A stretch of DNA of 41,171 bases from RGIG3009 sp045648765 (GCA_045648765.1 JAZROQ010000020.1:1-41171); one strand, 5' to 3'; positions 1 through 6,796 are shown, counted from the stretch's first letter. Numbers and translations are program-made. The notes: generated by a model not told the origin, from the sequence alone.

Positions 1-57
1 TCACTTGCGCTGACAATACTTGGCTGGTAGCGGCCCGGGAAGATAAGTAGACGCCAA
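1..57 (+). rRNA. rrf: 5S ribosomal RNA, 3' end only (cut by window edge)
   Basis: The segment from about base 9 reads ctgacaatacttggctgg, then a C/G-rich stem, then agataagtagacgcc. This is the layout of the 3' half of bacterial 5S rRNA (loop E/helix IV and the 3' strand of helix I). It is followed at once by an intrinsic terminator, as expected at the end of an rRNA operon. The 5' half lies outside the window, so integrity cannot be judged. A second, more diverged copy of the same segment lies at 378-427. Confidence 0.55.
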
Positions 58-60
58 CAC

Positions 61-101
61 AAAACAAACTCCGACGATTTCTCGTCGGAGTTTTGTTTTG
101 T
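61..101 (+). terminator. Intrinsic terminator after 5S rRNA
   Basis: Perfect 12-bp stem (66-77 with 82-93) containing CTCCGACGA/TCGTCGGAG, a four-base loop, then ttgttttg. It sits directly after the 5S-like 3' end and would end the rRNA transcript. Confidence 0.8.
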
Positions 102-156
102 GAGTGAATAGTGAAAAGTGAAGAGTGAAGAATGAAGGTGTCGCGCAATGCGCGAC
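101..156. repeat. Short degenerate heptad repeat plus hairpin
   Basis: Bases 101-138 are a run of near-repeats of (a)gtgaa/(a)atgaa about seven bases long. They are followed by a perfect 7-bp hairpin, gtcgcgc/gcgcgac with loop aat (140-156). No coding potential is seen. Similar low-complexity intergenic runs are common in clostridial genomes; whether it is mobile or functional is unknown. Confidence 0.4.
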
Positions 157-164
157 GGGTTTGG

Positions 165-200
165 AAAAGCACTTAACAGTTTTGTTAAGTGCTTTTTTCT
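165..200 (+). terminator. Intrinsic terminator
   Basis: Perfect 14-bp stem (165-178 with 183-196) around loop gttt, followed by a T-rich tail ttcttgtt. The A-rich left arm makes it potentially bidirectional. A nearly identical hairpin recurs at 430-461 behind the second 5S-like segment. Confidence 0.75.
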
Positions 201-212
201 TGTTCAAAAAAA

Positions 213-246
213 GATGGGAACGGGTTACACCCTACTCTTGCGGTGC
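213..246 (-). pseudogene. 5S rRNA 5'-half-like fragment, inverted
   Basis: Read on the minus strand, this contains gcaagagtagggtg followed by aacccgttcccatc. That resembles the 5' half of a bacterial 5S rRNA, whose loop region reads acccgttcccat. The expected continuation (ccgaacacgg) is missing; the sequence runs straight into a poly-T and the hairpin at 165-200. A second copy of the gatgggaacgggtt core lies at 476-490 behind the next terminator. It is interpreted as a truncated remnant, and chance resemblance is not excluded. Confidence 0.35.
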
Positions 247-248
247 CC

Positions 249-289
249 AAAAAAGCCGTCGCGCTTCCGCTTTTGCTCGGCTTTTTTGA
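249..289. terminator. Terminator-like hairpin
   Basis: A ten-base inverted repeat, aaaaaagccg (249-258) with cggctttttt (278-287), encloses a GC-rich 19-base loop. It has an A-run on one side and a T-run on the other, so it could act in either direction. It has no obvious gene to serve. Confidence 0.4.
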
Positions 290-339
290 CCGCGGCGCCA
301 ACCCTTGCTCCCTGTATCCGCCATCGGCGGCGGTCGCAA

Positions 340-427
340 GCGTTGCTCATCCCTCACCGGCAGTTTATGCTCACCCCGCTGACAATACTTGGCTGGTAGG
401 GACCTAAGAAGATAGGTAGACGCCAAC
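340..427 (+). pseudogene. Second 5S-like segment, 3' half retained, 5' half degenerate
   Basis: Bases 378-427 match the segment at 8-57 almost base for base, but the helix IV region differs (gggacctaag against cggcccgggaag). Upstream, cggcagtttatgctcacc can be matched to the 5S stretch that usually reads cggaagttaagctc. Before that no acccgttcccat block is found in the right place and no helix I 5' strand pairs with cgccaac. It therefore looks like a decayed or rearranged 5S gene rather than a working one. Confidence 0.45.
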
Positions 428-429
428 AC

Positions 430-470
430 AAAAGCACTTAACCGATTGGTTAGGTGCTTTTTTCTTTTTT
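430..470 (+). terminator. Intrinsic terminator
   Basis: 14-bp stem, 430-443 (ending cacttaacc) with 448-461 (starting ggttaggtg), loop gatt, then tttcttttttc. One G-T pair. It is a sibling of the hairpin at 165-200. Confidence 0.8.
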
Positions 471-534
471 CAAAGGATGGGAACGGGTTGATACGTTGTT
501 AGCACCAATTAATCTTTCATGCGCAAGCTTAGTC

Positions 535-563
535 TTGCGGTTGCTGTGTTTATGTGCTATAAT
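535..563 (+). promoter_or_regulatory. Sigma-70-type promoter for the zinc-ribbon operon
   Basis: TTGCGG (535-540), 17-bp spacer, TATAAT (558-563) preceded by TGC (extended -10). It lies 95 bases upstream of the first operon start codon, and no terminator lies between. Confidence 0.65.
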
Positions 564-657
564 TTTCTAAAAAAGTAGACGATACAACATAAAAAGACAA
601 ATTTTAAGCAATGGAACTTTTAAAGACCTTTGCCATTTGTTAAGAAGAGGTAAATTT

Positions 658-2100
658 ATGAGAAGATTTTTCGTGGTTGCTTTTACAACTATCTTGCTAT
701 TAGCAACACTATTCAATATTTCGGTTTTTGCGGCATCTAACATATATAACCTTGACGAATTGGAACTCCAAGTAACCATTCCATCAGGTTATTCAGTCAT
801 TACTAGGGACACCCCTGCCAGCGACCCGGTATTTAGCAAGTTTGGTACTACAAAATCTGCCCTTATTAGCGAGTTTGAGACAAAAAATATTTATCTTAAT
901 GCTGTTTCTAATACTAGCAACGAAGAAGTCGTTGTTACAATGTTAAAAAACGATTTAATAGATTTCAGTTCGTTAGGCGATACCACACTAAAAGCTCTTG
1001 CCCCAACGCTAGTAAATCAGTACGCTGATAATGGTCTCAACGTTTCAAAGTATGAAATCTATCAGCATTCCCAACTGAAATTCATGCAACTGTACTTCAC
1101 CGATACAGACAAGACCGTTCACAGCTTGCAATATTATACAATACACGATGGTAAAGCAATGAGTTTTGCGATACGGTCTTACAATGGTAGTCTTTCATCC
1201 AAACAGGAAACAACAATCAAGGCTATTGTAGATAGCATCAAATACGATAAACCAGTGCCCATTACCAGCCAAGTCAAAGATGCCACTTCGTTTCCTTATA
1301 CCGACATCGAAAGCGGCGTAACTTTTACCGTTCCTGCCAACTGGGAGCAAAAAGCTTTCACTGAGGAGCGAAATTTTATTGATACTAAATTCGTTTCTAC
1401 CAAAGACGATGGTTGCACAATCATATACGGTAGTAACGATTTGTGGGCTGTGATGTCTGCAACTGATAAAATCGGGTACACTCGTTCTGACCTAAACAAT
1501 TCCTTCTTTACCAAAGAGGATATTGCCGACATGTTGGGGATATCTGCAAATAAGATTGCCACTACCACATATAACGGCATGCAATACTTCAAAGGTGTGA
1601 CAACTCATACGACTGAAACTTATGGTATCGAGATTTCGGCCACCATAACAACTTTGTTTTGCGTTGATAACGGATGGGGATATATGTTTCAGTTCGGCGG
1701 TACAAACACCCATAAACTCTATTCCGACTTTGAGAGTTTACTTAAAAGTGTGCAATATCCTACTGTTTTCGGCATAGGTAATGGCATGGGAGATTCTATT
1801 TCGGTTAACAACACTCCCAACAACACTAATACCAATAATACAGACGATGCAGGTATTGTTGCTGTTGTAGTATTATTGGCTATTGTTGCAATAATTGTGA
1901 TTGCACTTGTTATATCTCGCAAAAAGAATCGTGAAATTGACAACAGTACATCACAGCACAACACAACCGCCCCTACGCCTGAATCGCCAAGCAATATTGA
2001 GCCTGTCATTTACTGTGAAAATTGTGGTCAGGCTTTGCCGTTAGACGGTAATTTCTGTCATAAATGTGGCACGAAAATGTTTAAGGGGAATAACCAATAA
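658..2100 (+). CDS. Exported membrane-anchored protein with cytosolic C-terminal zinc ribbon
   Basis: 480 residues. ATG 658 is chosen because agaagagg lies 7 bases upstream and it opens a clean signal peptide (MRRFFVVAF... to about residue 25). Residues about 30-190 and 215-365 look like two copies of one extracellular domain. Each starts with a strand ending in a P-aromatic turn (TIPSGYSV; TVPANWEQ) and ends with a helix plus strand (AIVDSIKY; SLLKSVQYP), reminiscent of PsbP/Mog1-like folds (inference). An Asn/Thr linker leads to a membrane helix at 398-419, then the stop-transfer SRKKNRE, and a C-x2-C/C-x2-C ribbon at Cys453, 456, 467 and 470. Topology is therefore type I, with the ribbon inside the cell. 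It is the first gene of a five-gene operon and the next gene overlaps it by one base. Function unknown; a sensor or surface-binding role is inference only. Confidence 0.8.
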   Translation: MRRFFVVAFTTILLLATLFNISVFAASNIYNLDELELQVTIPSGYSVITRDTPASDPVFSKFGTTKSALISEFETKNIYLNAVSNTSNEEVVVTMLKNDLIDFSSLGDTTLKALAPTLVNQYADNGLNVSKYEIYQHSQLKFMQLYFTDTDKTVHSLQYYTIHDGKAMSFAIRSYNGSLSSKQETTIKAIVDSIKYDKPVPITSQVKDATSFPYTDIESGVTFTVPANWEQKAFTEERNFIDTKFVSTKDDGCTIIYGSNDLWAVMSATDKIGYTRSDLNNSFFTKEDIADMLGISANKIATTTYNGMQYFKGVTTHTTETYGIEISATITTLFCVDNGWGYMFQFGGTNTHKLYSDFESLLKSVQYPTVFGIGNGMGDSISVNNTPNNTNTNNTDDAGIVAVVVLLAIVAIIVIALVISRKKNREIDNSTSQHNTTAPTPESPSNIEPVIYCENCGQALPLDGNFCHKCGTKMFKGNNQ

Positions 2101-2411
2101 TGAAAGTACTAATTTGGATAGGATGTTTCCTCGTAGCAACTATATTGAACACGTTACTGGGCTATGCAATAGGCATTAAAGCAGGCGTTCTCGTATTCTA
2201 TTTTGCTGTGTTTTCTGTTGCGAAGAAATTATGTGACAAATGGGACGAACATAAAGATACTAAGGAGATTATGAAAAAGATTCTTGAAAACACCCACTCT
2301 AACGCATCTGAAACAATCGACCAAGTTTGTTTTTGCAGAAGATGTGGCGAAAAACTTATCGAAGACAGTAAATTTTGCGGCAAGTGCGGCACACAAGTTA
2401 TAAAGGAGTAA
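2100..2411 (+). CDS. Small membrane protein with C-terminal zinc ribbon
   Basis: 103 residues. The ATG overlaps the previous stop by one base (taATGa), indicating translational coupling. Two hydrophobic helices at roughly 3-20 and 25-42 are followed by a charged, helical segment (KKLCDKWDEHKD) and a zinc ribbon with Cys79, 82, 93 and 96. With both termini probably cytosolic, the ribbon faces the cytoplasm. The ribbon (CGEKLIEDSKFC) is nearly identical to the second ribbon of the next protein, including the preceding ID(Q)-type stretch, so one was copied from the other. No enzyme motif is present. Family name unknown; general zinc-ribbon proteins of this kind are common and mostly uncharacterised in Clostridia. 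Confidence 0.75.
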   Translation: MKVLIWIGCFLVATILNTLLGYAIGIKAGVLVFYFAVFSVAKKLCDKWDEHKDTKEIMKKILENTHSNASETIDQVCFCRRCGEKLIEDSKFCGKCGTQVIKE

Positions 2412-2417
2412 ACTGTT

Positions 2418-2921
2418 ATGGGATTTATCGGAATAGCATTATGGGCTCTAATACCTGGTTTTATTGCAAAGAAAAAAGGCAGAAACTTTTGGGGCTATTA
2501 CTTTTTGAGTTTTCTTATCTCTCCACTGATTACAATGATAATAACTCTTTGCCTTTCTAAAAAGGATGATAATCCATTACTTAGAAGAACCGAATCACTT
2601 AATGAATGTAAATCTTGCGGGTATAGAGCTAAAAAACTCTTTACTGTTTGCCCGAAATGCGGTAAGGATACAAAACAGAATATTTATCTGAATGAAGAAC
2701 CAACCATTGATGTCGACCAAATTCTCTTTTGCAGAAAATGCGGTGAAAAACTCATTGAGAGCGGTAAATTTTGCAGTAAGTGTGGCACGCAAGTTATTGC
2801 AGAACCTGTCACAATCGTTTCGGAACAATATGATTGCGAGTTTTGCAAAAAATGCGGTGCCGTCATTTCAGACGATACGGACACCTGTCATGTTTGCGGA
2901 GAACGGAAGGACGCTGATTAA
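2418..2921 (+). CDS. Membrane protein with three tandem zinc ribbons
   Basis: 167 residues. The start ATG 2418 has aaggag at 2403-2408, inside the end of the previous gene. Two short membrane segments (about 3-16 and 26-46) are separated by AKKKGRNFWG, a positively charged loop. Three C-x2-C/C-x2-C ribbons follow: Cys64/67/78/81, Cys105/108/119/122 and Cys143/146/157/160. The middle ribbon is a near copy of that in the 103-residue neighbour; the third is more acidic. No catalytic motif is visible. Such ribbon strings usually bind zinc structurally and mediate protein contacts (family knowledge). A role as the cytosolic hub of this operon is inference. The gap to the next gene is two bases. 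Confidence 0.78.
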   Translation: MGFIGIALWALIPGFIAKKKGRNFWGYYFLSFLISPLITMIITLCLSKKDDNPLLRRTESLNECKSCGYRAKKLFTVCPKCGKDTKQNIYLNEEPTIDVDQILFCRKCGEKLIESGKFCSKCGTQVIAEPVTIVSEQYDCEFCKKCGAVISDDTDTCHVCGERKDAD

Positions 2922-2923
2922 CC

Positions 2924-4111
2924 ATGGCACTCCAGCAAAAAAACAAAACTGATTCTGAGCATGCCATGTTTTGCGCAGAATGCGGTAATAAGCTTTTCCC
3001 CGATACTATCTTCTGTGAAAGGTGTGGTACAAAAGTTCCCACTTTCAACGATATCAACAATTTTGATAAACAAAGTGTACCAACACAAGAATTGCTTCAA
3101 AAAACTGACACTAAAAAGAGCACCGTCGGTTTATTGGTTGGTTTGGGAATCTTTTTGTTTGTGATTGCTATTACAGCAATCGTCATTATATATACGTTTG
3201 GAGACGGCGACACAAACAGCATAACCCCAACCCAAAATAATTCTTTGTCTTCGCACCAACAAAATGAAGATGCAAGCAACTACGATAGCACCTCTAACAA
3301 AGTGATTTCAACCACGGAAAAGACGAGAACACGAACAACTACGAAGAAAACAACAAAAAGAACCACTACACGAAAAACCTCTCAAAACAATATTACACCT
3401 GCATACACTTGTTTGTATACCGGATGTGCGAATCGGGTGTCTTCTTTTCAAGAGTATTGTTCTGAACATAGATGTGCAAAAAGTGGTTGCATTTATAGTA
3501 ATGACGGTTCTTCTTCCTATTGTTTGATTCACAAATGTGATGATTACGGTTGCAAAAACGGCGCCGTAGAAAGCAGTGGGTATTGTAGCGAACATAAGTG
3601 TGCAAAAACTGGATGCGTTTTGAAAAAATCGTCGTTGTCAGAATACTGTTCTAGTCATGGCTGTGCAGCTACAGGGTGCGATAATTCCGTAGATGGAATT
3701 GGACGGTATTGTTCCAATCACACTTGTAATGAACTTTATTGCACATCACAAAAAGAAAACAATTCAAACTATTGCTATTCCCATAACTGCACTGCCACAA
3801 ATTGTAAAAACGGTCGCAGTGGTTATAGTCGATATTGCACAGAACACACTTGTAACGAAAATCTTTGCACATCACAAAAAGAAACCAACTCAAATTATTG
3901 TTATTCTCACAAATGTAGTGTCGCAAATTGTAAAAATGGTCGTAGTGGTAATGGTCAAAGCTGTAAGGAGCACACTTGTGGCAACCTTTATTGCACATCG
4001 CCGGTGGCATCCGGTTCGGATTACTGTTCTTCCCATGAATGTATGTATCCTGGGTGCAACAATGCTCGAACAGATTATTTTTCTTATTATTGCTATTCAC
4101 ACAATAATTAA
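2924..4111 (+). CDS. Type II membrane protein: cytosolic zinc ribbon and eleven extracellular Cys3His repeats
   Basis: 395 residues; ATG 2924 follows the previous stop by two bases. Order: a cytosolic ribbon (Cys17, 20, 31, 34), a linker ending in DTKKS, a single membrane helix at 67-90, an acidic/Ser-Thr spacer, and a basic Thr/Lys/Arg stalk (about 132-152, TTTKKTTKRTTT). From Cys163 to the end are eleven repeats of C-x4-C-x10-C-x2-H. They are exactly 21 residues each, except the last, which has one extra residue. All 44 putative metal ligands are intact. The positive-inside rule puts the repeats outside the cell. The spacing recalls the small CCCH modules of WRKY19-like zinc fingers, a eukaryotic analogue only. 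The repeats could bind Zn or form disulfides; unpaired odd cysteines (three per repeat) favour metal binding. The function is not known. Confidence 0.8.
   Translation: MALQQKNKTDSEHAMFCAECGNKLFPDTIFCERCGTKVPTFNDINNFDKQSVPTQELLQKTDTKKSTVGLLVGLGIFLFVIAITAIVIIYTFGDGDTNSITPTQNNSLSSHQQNEDASNYDSTSNKVISTTEKTRTRTTTKKTTKRTTTRKTSQNNITPAYTCLYTGCANRVSSFQEYCSEHRCAKSGCIYSNDGSSSYCLIHKCDDYGCKNGAVESSGYCSEHKCAKTGCVLKKSSLSEYCSSHGCAATGCDNSVDGIGRYCSNHTCNELYCTSQKENNSNYCYSHNCTATNCKNGRSGYSRYCTEHTCNENLCTSQKETNSNYCYSHKCSVANCKNGRSGNGQSCKEHTCGNLYCTSPVASGSDYCSSHECMYPGCNNARTDYFSYYCYSHNN
3410..4108 (+). repeat. Eleven in-frame 63-bp coding repeats (Cys3His modules)
   Basis: The first repeat starts at the TGT at 3410 and copies follow every 63 bases. 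Copy 11 (from 4040) has one extra codon. Copies 6, 8 and 10 share CTS-x-SxYC-type cores (CTSQKENNSNYC, CTSQKETNSNYC, CTSPVASGSDYC). Copies 7 and 9 share NCKNGRSG. The array has therefore also grown by duplicating two-repeat (126-bp) blocks. Nucleotide divergence between copies is large enough that the array is not a very recent slippage product. Confidence 0.85.
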
Positions 4112-4124
4112 AGGAGAGGAAAAA

Positions 4125-4985
4125 ATGATTTGTCAATACTGTAATTACAAATTACCGGACGACAGCGAGTTTTGTCAATACTGCGGCAAAAAAATCGAAC
4201 CCGCTATCGAACCAACCATTGAACCCATTGAACCTACCGTTGAAGTGCCGGTACAAGAACTTGAAAAAACGGAAGAACTCATTGTTGAAGATGCGCCTAT
4301 TGTTTCCACCCCTGAGCCATTACCAGTTGAACACATTGCATTAACACCGGCATCTGAAACTTATAGTGCACCACCTAAATCTTATAAGTCTGCTACGGAG
4401 CACAAAAAAGGTCCCAACAACAATCTCGTTTTCTTTACTAATATTGCATCTGTTGTTTTGGCAATTATCGCTATGTTTTCTATTATCATCGCCATGAACC
4501 TTCAAGATGCAAGGCGAAACAATTTTGAGAATTGGAACACAACAGCGGTTTACTTCGTGCTTTTGCTGGTGTTAGGTGTATTTTTGGGTTTTGCTGTCAG
4601 TTCGCTAATCAAAGACCGCTTCAAACTCATTGCCTGTCTATCACCGATTGTGCTTATCACTATGATGATAACATGGGCGGAATACTCAATAATGGATTAT
4701 GGGTATTTTACCAACGGTTATTATGAGCTTTATCTTAATTGTGATGTGGTCGAAGTATTTAATTTTATATGTATTTTTTGTGTAATTGCACTTTTTGTTA
4801 GCACACTTATTCCTGTGGCGGTTGTATTATCTCAAAAGATAAAAGTACAGTGGCACCGAAGTATTTCTTATCGGGAAAAATGTTATAAACGAGCAGCAAA
4901 AATACATAAGTATCTTGAAAAAGGAATCATTTCTGAAGAAGAATACGAAAGAACCAAAAACGATATATTAAAACATATTCAATAA
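4125..4985 (+). CDS. Zinc-ribbon multi-pass membrane protein with SHOCT-like C-terminus
   Basis: 286 residues. The reading frame is open further upstream, but ATG 4125 is preceded by aaaggagagg and the ribbon begins immediately after it, so this start is preferred. An N-terminal ribbon (Cys3, 6, 17, 20) is followed by a Pro/Glu/Ile-rich linker of about 60 residues and four hydrophobic helices (roughly 100-125, 140-162, 168-185, 208-232). The cytosolic tail ends with YLEKGIISEEEYERTK, matching the short helical pattern of SHOCT domains (L-x4-G-I-I/L-x-E-E-E/F-x3-K), which are oligomerisation modules. It is the last gene of the operon, 13 bases after the repeat protein and followed by a terminator. 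Function unknown; a membrane scaffold for the other ribbon proteins is inference. Confidence 0.78.
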   Translation: MICQYCNYKLPDDSEFCQYCGKKIEPAIEPTIEPIEPTVEVPVQELEKTEELIVEDAPIVSTPEPLPVEHIALTPASETYSAPPKSYKSATEHKKGPNNNLVFFTNIASVVLAIIAMFSIIIAMNLQDARRNNFENWNTTAVYFVLLLVLGVFLGFAVSSLIKDRFKLIACLSPIVLITMMITWAEYSIMDYGYFTNGYYELYLNCDVVEVFNFICIFCVIALFVSTLIPVAVVLSQKIKVQWHRSISYREKCYKRAAKIHKYLEKGIISEEEYERTKNDILKHIQ

Positions 4986-5009
4986 TTCTTGTTTTGCAAT
5001 AACATAAAT

Positions 5010-5044
5010 AAGGCTCGGCACACGATGAGTGCCGAGCCTTTATT
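5010..5044 (+). terminator. Terminator of the zinc-ribbon operon
   Basis: Perfect 12-bp stem, 5010-5021 with 5029-5040 (aaggctcggcac/gtgccgagcctt), seven-base loop, short T-containing tail (tatta). It begins 25 bases after the stop codon of the last operon gene. Confidence 0.75.
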
Positions 5045-5419
5045 AATTCAAAAATTTTTCTTAACATCCGTAGGAGTTTGTCGCCAGGATGTGAGCTCAA
5101 GGAGTGTCGGGGACGTCGCCCCCTACGGTGGACATCCAAACTTGTTCATTGTTTGTAGGGGAGGCAATCTGCCACCCGCGAAATTGACGTGAAGCAAAAA
5201 CGGGCGCACAAACAGCGCGAAGTGAAAAAGCGGCGGGAGCAAGCCCCCGCCCTACGGTGATGAAATGGTTTTGTGCAAGGCAATGCGGATGTGCTTAGCG
5301 GCGCGAAATGAAAAACTTCGGTTAGGGGCTTTTTATTTTCGTTTTTTGGGGTGGAAAAAGGGTTTTATGGTGTGATGTGAGAAAAAAGACATGTTTTTTG
5401 GTGAAATAGGGGTTTTCTA
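5045..5419. other. Gene-free spacer with GC-rich palindromic elements
   Basis: No supported ORF. The spacer contains two elements with a common end. One at 5106-5128 has cgggg-acgt-cgcccc followed by cctacggtg, inside a wider ccgtagg/cctacgg inverted repeat (5068-5074 with 5122-5128). One at 5231-5264 has cggcgggagcaagcccccgcc then ctacggtg. A third, inverted, gtaggggaggcaatctgcc lies near 5155. Elements of this look (GTAGGGG...CCCCTAC) are dispersed in many clostridial genomes. The stretch 5314-5340 resembles half of a terminator. Confidence 0.45.
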
Positions 5420-5448
5420 TTGAAAAATGGGGGGATCTGTGATAAAAA
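5420..5448 (+). promoter_or_regulatory. Probable promoter of the fucosidase gene
   Basis: TTGAAA (5420-5425) and TAAAAA (5443-5448), 17-bp spacer. The -10 is imperfect; an A/T-rich alternative, TATAGA, follows at 5449-5454. It is placed 33 bases before the start codon. Confidence 0.4.
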
Positions 5449-5480
5449 TATAGATAATGAATATTAAAGGAGTTGTGACG

Positions 5481-6794
5481 ATGTCCAGTTACAAAGTAAA
5501 GAAAACGGATGCAGATATGGAGTGGTTTATCCACGACCGTTTTGGCATGTTTATTCATTTTGGTCTTTATTCTATGCCGGCAAGACACGAATGGGTTAAA
5601 TCGGTAGAAAAGATTAGCGAGGAACACTACGACCAATATTTTAATCATTTTAACCCCGATAAATTTGATGCCAAGGAATGGGCACGCAAAGCAAAAAAAG
5701 CCGGCATGAAATATGCGGTGATGACAGCAAAACACCACGAAGGTTTTTGTATGTTTGATTCGGCGTATACGGATTATAAATCTACCAACACACCTGCTAA
5801 AAAAGACTTTATTAAAGAGTATGTGGAAGCGTTTAGAGCCGAGGGCTTGAAAGTGGGTATTTATTACTCATTGATTGACTGGCATCATCCGGATTACCAA
5901 ATTGATATTTTCCACCCGCGTCGTGCCGAGCCGTGGGCTGAGGAATCCAATAAGACACGCAGTATGGTTCGTTACAAAGAATATTTGCACAATCAAGTGC
6001 GTGAACTTTTGACCAACTACGGGAAAATTGATATTATTTGGTTTGATTTTACTTATCCATGCATGGACAGTATCCGAAACGAATATAATCAATTTGCTAT
6101 TCGTGATTATAAAGAATGGATGCCGTGGACAACCAAAGAAACGTGGGATGCTCCGAATTTGATTAAAATGATTCGGGAAATCAACCCCGATATTATTATT
6201 AACAACCGCACCGGTATTCCGCAAGATATTACCACACCGGAGCAAGCCACCAACAGTGCGTGGCCGAAATTTCCCGACACCGATGAGTTGTGGGCTTGGG
6301 AAGCTTGTCAAACGTTTTCGGGTTCGTGGGGATATTATCGCGACGAGATGAGTTGGAAAACACCCGAAATGTTGATTCGGATGTTGCTTAACAGCGTATC
6401 GGGCGGTGGAAACTTGATTATGAACGTTGGCCCGACCTCGCGCGGAAATTTTGACAAACGAGCAGACAAAGCGCTTGCGGTATTTGAGGAGTGGATGGAT
6501 GCAAACGGTCGCTCTATTTATGGTTGTACGAAGGCAGAACCGGAATTTGTTGCTCCCATAGGTTCGGTTTTGACACAATCCGAAGATGGCAAACGATTGT
6601 ATATTCATTTGTTGGATTATCCTTTCTCGGCGTTGAGAATGGTAGATATGGCGGGAAAAGTGGAATATGCACAGTTGTTGCACGATGGTTCGGAAGTGCA
6701 AATCCGCGAAAAAGCAGACGGCAGCGTGAGCTTTTTGACGCCGAGCATCAAACCTGATCAAACGATAACGGTTATTGAAGTTTTCTTGAAATAA
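5481..6794 (+). CDS. Alpha-L-fucosidase, GH29 family
   Basis: 437 residues. ATG 5481 is chosen over the ATG 24 bases upstream because aaaggag lies at the right spacing before it. Hydrolyses terminal alpha-L-fucose from glycans by a retaining mechanism (GH29 family knowledge). Visible signatures: FGMFIHFGLYSMPARHEW (21-38) forming the substrate pocket, AKHHEGF (83-89), and WFDF with Asp189 as the expected nucleophile. There is no signal peptide, so it acts in the cytoplasm on imported oligosaccharides. The length is near that of compact bacterial GH29 enzymes, without an extra C-terminal binding module. It is monocistronic: a terminator follows, then a separate promoter for the rpiR-type regulator. 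The acid/base Glu is not assignable by eye in this family. Confidence 0.88.
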   Translation: MSSYKVKKTDADMEWFIHDRFGMFIHFGLYSMPARHEWVKSVEKISEEHYDQYFNHFNPDKFDAKEWARKAKKAGMKYAVMTAKHHEGFCMFDSAYTDYKSTNTPAKKDFIKEYVEAFRAEGLKVGIYYSLIDWHHPDYQIDIFHPRRAEPWAEESNKTRSMVRYKEYLHNQVRELLTNYGKIDIIWFDFTYPCMDSIRNEYNQFAIRDYKEWMPWTTKETWDAPNLIKMIREINPDIIINNRTGIPQDITTPEQATNSAWPKFPDTDELWAWEACQTFSGSWGYYRDEMSWKTPEMLIRMLLNSVSGGGNLIMNVGPTSRGNFDKRADKALAVFEEWMDANGRSIYGCTKAEPEFVAPIGSVLTQSEDGKRLYIHLLDYPFSALRMVDMAGKVEYAQLLHDGSEVQIREKADGSVSFLTPSIKPDQTITVIEVFLK

Positions 6795-6796
6795 TA

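Noticed and set aside
1..657. tRNA genes after the 5S rRNA
   Set aside because: No TTCGAAT-type T-loop or cloverleaf arms were found in this stretch.
3410..4108. CRISPR array
   Set aside because: The 63-bp periodicity is a coding repeat in a long open frame; there are no identical repeats separated by unique spacers and no cas genes.
3669..4136. Asn/His-rich frame opposite the Cys3His repeats
   Set aside because: Its regularity is a reflection of the 63-bp repeats on the plus strand; no ribosome site.
5311..5361. Possible match between this stretch and 442-492, which would frame the zinc-ribbon operon with direct repeats
   Set aside because: Only ggttagg-gct and T-runs agree; the rest is A/T- and G-rich by chance. 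Too weak to claim an insertion boundary.
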